Shown piece after piece: positions 57,601 through 64,000 of a stretch of 64,000 nt of DNA. The position numbers were made by a program, and so were the translations under genes. The stretch covers positions 691,001-755,000 of the forward strand of contig JBAJFE010000011.1 in the NCBI GenBank assembly GCA_037903355.1, in the 5' to 3' direction. Positions within the stretch are counted from its first letter, which is position 1, and every line of letters starts with the position of its first letter. The notes under the pieces are model-generated. The model did not search any database and was not told where the DNA came from. It saw only the letters and a list, made by a program, of their open reading frames with translations. This DNA comes from Trichuris trichiura (lineage: Eukaryota; Nematoda; Enoplea; Trichinellida; Trichuridae).

Positions 57601-57725
57601 TACGCTATAAAACTTATTCTGTATTTTCACTTACAATTTGCTCCTCCATCCGTTGGTAGGGCATTTTGAAGTTTACTTACAGATACATCAAACAGGCCAA
57701 ATCCGTGAATCTGAAGATCTACTAT

Positions 57726-58018
57726 GGGACACTTTAGTTAATGTTTATGCAGCTGTGCCTATCGGTTTGAAGCGCTTTGGATTTTCAACTACAGATGCTC
57801 TTTATTAAAATAAGACATTGCGTTTCGAACGCGGTTAGCACCACCACAAATGTTCTACTAAACAACAGGTAATCGGTTTCTTGCTCCCACGCTGAGTCTG
57901 CAAATATTTGTTCTCTTTTCTAATCTATAAATCTGGCTATAATATTTCACCGCGAGATTTGTAGTACAAACTTTATCGAGTTGAGCAACTGTTCTCTCGC
58001 GTACTTTCTAATGCAGAA
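57726..58018. other. Upstream region of the protease gene
   Basis: No promoter motif I would defend; the interval separates the Penelope pair from the candidate signal exon. Confidence 0.35.
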
Positions 58019-58061
58019 ATGTGGTTGATTTTTTTACTTGCTCTTTTCATCGAAACGGTGA
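58019..58061 (+). CDS. Candidate first exon of the protease (signal peptide)
   Basis: ATG at 58019 opens MWLIFLLALFIETV, a compact hydrophobic core like a secretory signal. Using the GT at 58062 (GTATTA) and the acceptor before 59640, the phases match (one base plus two) and give ...[17 protein letters not shown]. The total coding length is then 867 nt, an exact number of codons. The much better donor four bases earlier (ACG then GTGAGT at 58058) would put the next exon out of frame. So either the weaker donor is used or a small exon is missing. The 1.58-kb intron is far longer than the others. Confidence 0.5.
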
Positions 58062-58561
58062 GTATTACCATTTGTGCGAAATTTGCTATGACTTTAAACT
58101 CTGTTACGCACTTCGAGGCATAACTAGATTTGAAATTTAAGCTGTAAGTTTTGCTATGTGCCCATCGATGCTTGAATTGCTTTAACGTTCGTGCATATTT
58201 TATTTGTCTCTTTTTCTAAATGCTAATAATTACCTGAAAATGAAAATGTTCCAATGATCACATAGTTTTCTTGCTGATTTATTTTGTATCCTTTATGCTG
58301 ACATGCGCATCTACTCGACCCGCGCGTTTCCACTTTTTTCATATCAAAAGCTATAACTCTATTCACATTAGCATAAGTTTGCTATCTTTTCACTTTAAAC
58401 GGAAAATGTTTTCTGTAGCGCAACTAAAATTTAAAATAGGTGCAGTTGTGCGTAACGCAGGTGCGAAAAATTCGAAGCGTAAAAAATTTTTTTACCGCCC
58501 AGGTTTTTCTTGAAGCTTTTGTTCATTTATTCAACGCAGCTATAGTGGCGCAGAGTACTGT

Positions 58562-58770
58562 AATTACTTTAAAGGACAGAGTTCCCGGGAGGTGTTAAAA
58601 CGGGGAAATAACACTGAAGTAAGGAGAGAACAAAGGCAGAAGGGACTGAAGAAACAATGGAATAACAGAAAAACACAGGAAATTAAGAGAAGAAGCAAAA
58701 GAAATAAAAGCGATTAAACTAAGTAAATAAAGTTTTTTCTTTGGCTTGAGGAACAAGTAGTGAAAATGAT
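58562..58770 (+). repeat. Purine-rich tract
   Basis: A/G-dominated plus strand (AAGGAGAGAACAAAGGCAGA, then AAGAGAAGAAGCAAAAGAAA). Falls inside the proposed first intron of the protease. Confidence 0.6.
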
Positions 58771-58969
58771 TTGAAAGAAGTGAAAAATTGGTGTGGTTTC
58801 TTATCTCACCAGGAATCCGCTGTCCACAGTCAATCGCAGGTGATTGATTTCAAAGGCAGCAGCTTGTCCTGTATGATGTTTGTCCAGGACTCAGCCAATA
58901 ATATTGTCTCTGTTGATATTTGAATTGTATTTTAAGTAAGAGGCCTACTATGTGTTCCCATTAGTTATT

Positions 58970-59010
58970 GTGCTGAAGGCGGGAATAGAAGCTTCTCGAA
59001 ACCTTGGCGC
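58970..59010 (+). ncRNA. Degenerate hammerhead-like motif
   Basis: GTGCTGAAGGCGGGAA, loop, CTTCTCGAAACCTTGG. GAAA is intact, but CTGANGA reads CTGAAGG and the hairpin has mismatches. A faint Penelope terminal-repeat relic within the proposed first intron. Confidence 0.35.
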
Positions 59011-59639
59011 AATAAAACCTTTCACGTGTCGATTTTTTGGTAATTATAGTATGGATCTCCTCGTGTTTGTTAGGGAGAGTTTTATTATCAATGCAAAGAA
59101 CCATTCGTCCTGAAACATTAGATTCAGCTTTGTTTTTGATTTTTCGCGGTCTGAACATTTGGGCATTGTTAAACTGCTATTTCTCTTCTTAACAAACGAG
59201 ATGGTATAATCAATTAAGCCAAATCGAATATTACATCCTAAATGTGGATAGAACCTTTTCTGAGTATTTCTATCATTTAGCTTTTCCACGTGTACGGTAA
59301 TACTTCGCGGTTTTGCCAGTGTGGCTTTCGGATAGTTGGTACGTAGTTTCTCTCTGATTATTATTTCGCGGAAGGAAAAAAAGTATGATACGACCTCCGT
59401 ATCCGCTGTTTCTGTCTTGCCTGCCCACGCAATTTAATGTTCAATGCAGTTTGCTGCCTGCATAAGAAGTTTGAGCTGCTCTTGCAGTTTCTGCATGTGC
59501 GAATCAAATTATTCACTAAACTCTTCAGCTTATTTATTTTGATATTGTGGTCTTACTTGTTCTTTTGTGACAAGAACTGCTCTATTTTGTAGCAACTCGT
59601 TTTCTTCATACCTTTAACTGTAACGTTATTTGATGGAAG

Positions 59640-60956
59640 CTGAAAGTACCCACTATGTCGAATGTGGGTTGCCAAAGAGTAGTTTTAAATGGAATGGAGA
59701 CAACAGAATCGTAGGTGGGTGGGAAGCTAATCCTCACTCAATTCCATGGCAGGTGCGCTTGTATGTATATTATGATGCGCTAACCCCTCGCTATTGTGGC
59801 GGCAGTCTGGTACGACTTCAACCAGGCAACCAAACAAGGTTTGTTTTGACTGCTGCGCACTGTGTCACCGTTTACAAGAATAACAGGTATCTTGCTTTTT
59901 AAATTCCTATCCTATGCTTTCCCTTTTCCTAGCGTTTCATTGAAACTTTTAATTCCCACTGCGAGCTTACATTTATCCGTTTTTACACGTACTAAGTGGT
60001 GTGTGGAACACTGTTCCGAATGTTTAATGAAGTTAGCCAGACATCAATTATTAGCAGACATGTTTTGCTCCTTTCAGCAATGCCTTCGTGATTATTTTTC
60101 CAGATATTATAATACACGGCCAAGAAACATAGAAGTGCTTCTTGGAGCACACTTCACTTTCCCTGACCTAGAGTGGAAGGTTATCCCCGTCAAAAAATAT
60201 ACCCGTCGTCGGTATGATCATAAAACAATGGAGGACGACATCGCCTTACTGTATCTGCGAAGCCCGGTAACATTTACAGATAGGATCATGGCAGTCTGCT
60301 TACCCGAATCAGATGAACCTCTACCGAAAAATGCCTCATGCTATGTAAGCGGCTGGGGATACATTGATAGCCGTATGAATACAAATGATCAATCATGATT
60401 TCCTTTCTTTTTCAAGCTTTAGCTTATTTTAGGCTACAGCTCTACCTTCACGTTGCAAGTGGTCGATGTAAATATTCTCGAAAATAAAGATTGCGGCACA
60501 GATAAGAAGACATGGGCAAAGAGCTTCTGCGCGGGTCACATCGGAGGCGGAAAAGATGCTTGCCAAGTATGTTGGATACAGTTGCTGAAAATATCAACGT
60601 TTAGTGAAGTTACAGTCTCCATGGTTGTAAGGTTTTCTACGGCTTCTGCCGTTTTACTTCAGAAACGGGAAAAGCCGTAGAAGACCTTACAACCATGAAA
60701 ATACAGGACGTTACAAAACACCCTGTTTTCAAGTTACAGTCTTAGATAAAACAGTTCGACTCCATTAATGTTTCTTCTTTAGGGTGACTCCGGCGGTCCT
60801 CTCATGTGCTTCGTCAACGGTAGCTTCATCCTTTATGGCATAACGTCGAACGGCATCGGTTGCGGGCAACCTGAGCGTCCCGGAGTATACTCAGAAGTTG
60901 CGAAGCACATCGACTGGATAAAGCGGCGGGCCAACCAAGCTGAACCTCTTCACTGA
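59640..60956 (+). CDS. Secreted trypsin-like serine protease (S1 family)
   Basis: Four exons fit in phase: 59640-59886, 60104-60372, 60433-60566 and 60783-60956 (stop TGA), with GT-AG introns of 217, 60 and 216 bp. With the candidate first exon at 58019 the protein has 288 residues. The mature enzyme would start at [16 protein letters not shown] after Arg. The catalytic triad is present: His in LTAAHC, Asp in EDDIALLYL and Ser in GDSGGP. The residue six before the catalytic Ser is Asp (KDACQGDSGG), the S1-pocket Asp of trypsins, so cleavage after Lys/Arg is expected. Gly in SNGIGCG and RPGVY fits an open pocket. Cys in VECGLP can tether the propeptide to AVCLP, as in chymotrypsin-type zymogens. 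No missing key residue. Its natural substrate is unknown. Intron 3 carries a foldback. Confidence 0.92.
60619..60697. repeat. Foldback hairpin in protease intron 3
   Basis: CATGGTTGTAAGGTTTTCTA with CGGCTTCTGCCGTTTT at 60620-60655 is mirrored by AGAAACGGGAAAAGCCG with TAGAAGACCTTACAACCATG at 60661-60697. Arms are about 37 bp with a short loop. The right arm plus its continuation to about 60750 (CCTGTTTTCAAGTTACAGT) is the same family as the Penelope-like foldback at 40490-40887. Confidence 0.85.
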
Positions 60957-61327
60957 CACCATTTACCGGGGTGAGACATAGGAAAAGCAAGAGATCGTTC
61001 TGAGTGGACTGTATTGACCCACTTTTATTCTGAGTGCATTTATTGGTATTACAATTGATTGAATCCAACAGCAGTTCTCAAAGGCAGACTAGTTCGTTGG
61101 TAAGCCAAAATCCGACTTTTGATTTTGTCGTCGCCTGTACAGAGGTATGTTTGTGCTGTCTAAAGTATCTAACGTAATTTTAACAACGCCTCCAGTGCCC
61201 AGCATACACATTTTAGAAATTGCGTAACTGACTAAGGTGTTGAATACGTAGCGTTTCGTAACAGGCGCGTAAATTTCTACGGTAAACTTTGTGTACGGCG
61301 GGACGCGTTGATAATCAAGTTTTTTTC
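60957..61327. other. Downstream of the protease; no gene recognised
   Basis: No canonical AATAAA was noticed close after the stop. The nearest I see is far downstream, near 61804. Confidence 0.4.
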
Positions 61328-61366
61328 CGTCGCTTTTGGGCCCCTTTTAGACCCGTTATCAGCGGT
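61328..61366 (-). ncRNA. Degenerate hammerhead-like motif
   Basis: Minus strand: CCGCTGATAACGGGTC, loop TAAAAG, GGGCCCAAAAGCGACGG. The hairpin is mostly paired, but CTGANGA reads CTGATAA and GAAA reads CAAA. Confidence 0.35.
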
Positions 61367-61428
61367 AAAAAATTAGCCTAATTCTACCTGGATTATTCCT
61401 TTACCGATGATGACCGGTTAACAGAAAA

Positions 61429-61452
61429 ATAACAACAATAATAATAATAATT
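61429..61452 (+). repeat. Short AAT microsatellite
   Basis: AATAACAACAATAATAATAA: about seven imperfect triplets. Confidence 0.7.
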
Positions 61453-61599
61453 TCGAATTCATTTGTCCTGAAGGGAATCAACTGTTAGTAGATTCCTTGT
61501 AACGGTTGCTTTGTTTAATGAACGTTGGAAGAAGACTTTCACGACATGCTGACGATTCGACCGTGGTAAAAATGGTGCAGTTAATTCCGACAGTTCCAG

Positions 61600-62910
61600 C
61601 GGCGAAGTAGTTCCGGTCGTCTCGTTCAGTCTGTTTACCCATGTACCAACTGCACCCAGTCAGCGTGGGAGTCCGATGTTGGTCGGCTGAACCGAAAAAA
61701 TTGTTGACCCATTAAAACCCACCACGAAATCAATGGTCGGTCACCGTAAAAAAATGAAGCATCGCATTCTCCACGTTTGATTGACGTGATAGGTATTTGC
61801 GAAAATAAAACTTAGACTCGGTGTCTCGGCCGTTCCATTCGTTTTCGCGTTTCCCCAACTCAAGTATGTAACTGAACGAACTATTCGATATATGGCTGTT
61901 CGTTTGCTGATATAAGATCTTAATAATATCGAAGGAAGAAAAAAACTGCTGGTCCCTTAATTTCGCCTATATCTCAGTTTTTTTACTCCATTTTCATTTT
62001 TCTTAACCTAATTATTTTATTTTCTATATGTTGTGTATTTCGCCAAATTACTTTGCGTGTTTTTTCATCTTATATATAATTTTATTTGCTTTTCTTGTCG
62101 CCCTTATTGCATCTTGTTCTTCTTAACGTGCGCTCTTTAAATGACCTTTGACGGTGAGATATTCTTATTTACTTCCTTGCTTTGTTAGCGTGTGTAATCT
62201 ATTTGTGTACTTATTGGACATGCTGTTTTATCTTTCTTATATTCGTGCTGACTCCATTTTGACCTGTGTGTAGCTTGAATAGTACCAACGTTATCTCAAT
62301 GGAAGAAAGCTTTTTTTGTAAAGTTGAGTCTCCCATATGTAACTGCCTATACACTTTGCTCGTTTGCAATTTGATTTTTTTCATCATATTCGTTGAGGCT
62401 GATGGCGGAGTGATTTTTGGCTAGGAATCGTCAGCTAATGGGAACGGTTAAACAACTGAACAGATGTCAGTCCTTATATGGAATGGAATTCAGTTATGCT
62501 GCAATAATAAGAACTCAGAATTCATTGGTAATGAAGCGCACAGCCGTCAGTAAATTGTTTCTACCAAATTTGAACACACTGGCCGCGGTCTCTCAATTTG
62601 ACTGCAGCAAAAATAGTTAAGCAAGTAGTTTACCGTCGTGTTGTTTATTTTGCTTACCCAGTTTGAAAGTGCATCCAATCAGCACTTATCTCACCTACTT
62701 GTTGACCCAACCGAAAAAGTTTATGGTAGACTGTACCGTACTAAGAAGTCAATGGTTGATCATCTTAAAGAAGTGTTGCCTTTAAAGTAACCCATTCTAA
62801 CTCTGTAGTTCACGTGATCTATCGATTATTTGTGAAGTAAAAGCTTTTAAGATTTAGCATTCCAGCGATTCCACTCATTCGCACTTTGTCCATATTCAAA
62901 TATGAAATTG
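61600..62910 (+). repeat. Two diverged copies of a ~280-bp segment
   Basis: 61600-61880 and 62645-62910 share, in order, a stretch with ACCGAAAAAATT/ACCGAAAAAGTT, TCAATGGTCGGTCACCGTAA/TCAATGGTTGATCATCTTAA, and GTTCCATTCGTTTTCGC/GATTCCACTCATTCGCAC. No frame is conserved. The intervening 61950-62330 is T-rich. Confidence 0.55.
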
Positions 62911-64000
62911 CAGGATTTATTCGTTGTACGATTATTTGTTTGGTGGTGTACGATTTCAACAATGGAATAATTTGCTGGGCGGTTGTATCGTTCGAATAAA
63001 ACAGTTCTGCGTACAGTTGACAAAATGTCAGTTAGAACAAGCAGACGAATACTAACCTGGTGCTGCGGTCTGCCTGCGCAACTTTACTGTCCACTAACGT
63101 GTTTCTTACGAAGGCAGGATAAAGCGCATAAATGATTAGAAGCTACATAGTCCATGAATAATCAACAAACGTTGAAAGGTAAAAATAGATACTGCAACAA
63201 ATGCTTGGTCCCTTACGATATTGGGTAAATTTTTAGAGTATCCCTGTTTTGGTAGCAGTTATTTTTATCTGGGTGCAATTCGTACAAACCGTTGTTTTCG
63301 TTGTTGTATATGTTTATATGAAATACTAAATATCTGTGGGCGCTACAGGACTTCCTTAACCATGCATCAGCCTGTGCCAGCGGTCAATCAGGAGTACAGT
63401 GGTACTGTTGGTACCGTAAGTAGAAAGCAGGTTCCTTTATTTGAAGGGTGGGCTCGTGCTCTTTCTGCGTTGATGACAAATCTGAAAACGAGCTCTGGTT
63501 AAGGTAGATTCCGATTGCCAGGTCTTCTTTAAAAAAGAAATGCTGGTAGTTTTGTAGCACTAACAGAAAGGATCCTCCTACCTTTGAATGTAGTTTAGAT
63601 TTTCAATAGCCTTCAGTCTCAATTTGAAACAGGACATTGCGAACCAGTTCCGCCCCAGTTGCATATGTGTCTCCGCAGTAACCTGATGATCGTTTAGTCT
63701 GCTGTAGTGAGCAGAAGAAGTGAGGGTGTGGGCTGCTTACGTGTCGGGTTTTGCAAGACGAGTAAAGATTTTTACATCGTTCTGTTTTATTACGTTGGAT
63801 GAGTACACAGGGTGCCTCCAACAGCAGCAAAGTTTCCAGACAGTGTTTAAAGAGGACTTCACGTAGAAGAAGCGACTTGAATAGTGTAAAGGAATGCTCG
63901 CGCGTCTGAAGTCTGCATGGCGGTTGGACGTACTCAGTAAGCTGTAGTGTGGCAAAAGGAATGTCATTTAAAAATTTTCAGGATTGCAGCTTCTTGGGAA
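62911..64000. other. No gene confirmed; possible first exon at 63362-63415
   Basis: ATG at 63362 gives MHQPVPAVNQEYSGTVGT and meets a good donor, GTAAGT, at 63416. The frame also stays open on both sides of it (63221-63502). If real, the next exon lies beyond the window. Otherwise AT-rich with nothing recognised; the minus-strand frames at 63603-63967 have no motif. Confidence 0.2.

Larger units (their letters stand above)
56369..57725. repeat. Head-to-head Penelope-like 3' ends (inverted, ~0.5-kb arms)
   Basis: Left arm 56369-56869 and right arm 57230-57725 are reverse complements, by eye above 90% alike. Each arm contains the endonuclease C-terminal part, a shared tail, a hammerhead-like motif and the outer terminal repeat. 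The 360-bp spacer belongs partly to the longer left copy. Both copies are 5'-truncated, and their 3' ends point outwards. Confidence 0.9.

Noticed and set aside
1..64000. tRNA, rRNA, spliced-leader and CRISPR features
   Set aside because: I saw no convincing B-box, cloverleaf, rRNA or repeat-spacer pattern by reading. A tRNAscan-SE and Rfam search would be needed to be sure.

Overview
This is repeat-dominated DNA from an animal nuclear genome. Only two genes are convincingly readable. One is a single-exon RluA-family pseudouridine synthase of the RPUSD2/Pus9 type (53674-55068, minus strand). The other is a secreted trypsin-like serine protease with short GT-AG introns (58019/59640-60956, plus strand). 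Short introns (60-217 bp), AT-rich background and many Penelope-like elements fit an invertebrate; a nematode is my guess, but nothing in the window proves it.

Layout. 1-24 kb: a mosaic of complex repeats. It holds two blocks of a ~465-bp tandem repeat (1-1425 and 13365-15870), a ~217-bp tandem array (10640-13365), a small TTTGACGC-rich repeat (15870-16330) and two long copies of a non-coding unit (A, 2640-7600; B, 16865-24000). Copy B has gained a 951-bp hAT-type element and two other insertions. 24-36 kb: mostly unrecognised AT-rich sequence with one decayed Penelope-like element (28.2-30.2 kb) and a GC-rich 41-bp minisatellite (31.6-32.4 kb). 36.5-43 kb: a pyrimidine-rich tract, then nested Penelope-like fragments in both orientations. 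44-48.5 kb: a third copy (C) of the complex unit followed by a second 217-bp array, which carries a 333-bp TA-flanked MITE. 48.8-49.6 kb: a CCACG pentamer satellite. 49.6-64 kb: the two genes, one 0.5-kb head-to-head pair of Penelope-like 3' ends, and unannotated sequence.

The recurring theme is the Penelope-like retroelement: YVDD-type reverse transcriptase relics, GIY-YIG endonuclease relics, and at least fifteen short motifs resembling the core of the hammerhead ribozymes known from these elements (CTGANGA, a short hairpin, GAAA). Several lie in inverted pairs. Three sit at the same place in complex units A, B and C, which suggests that the unknown unit has a Penelope-type ancestry or captured a Penelope terminal repeat. 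No intact mobile-element protein remains. I recognised no tRNA, rRNA or CRISPR array, but I could not scan for RNA genes by computation.
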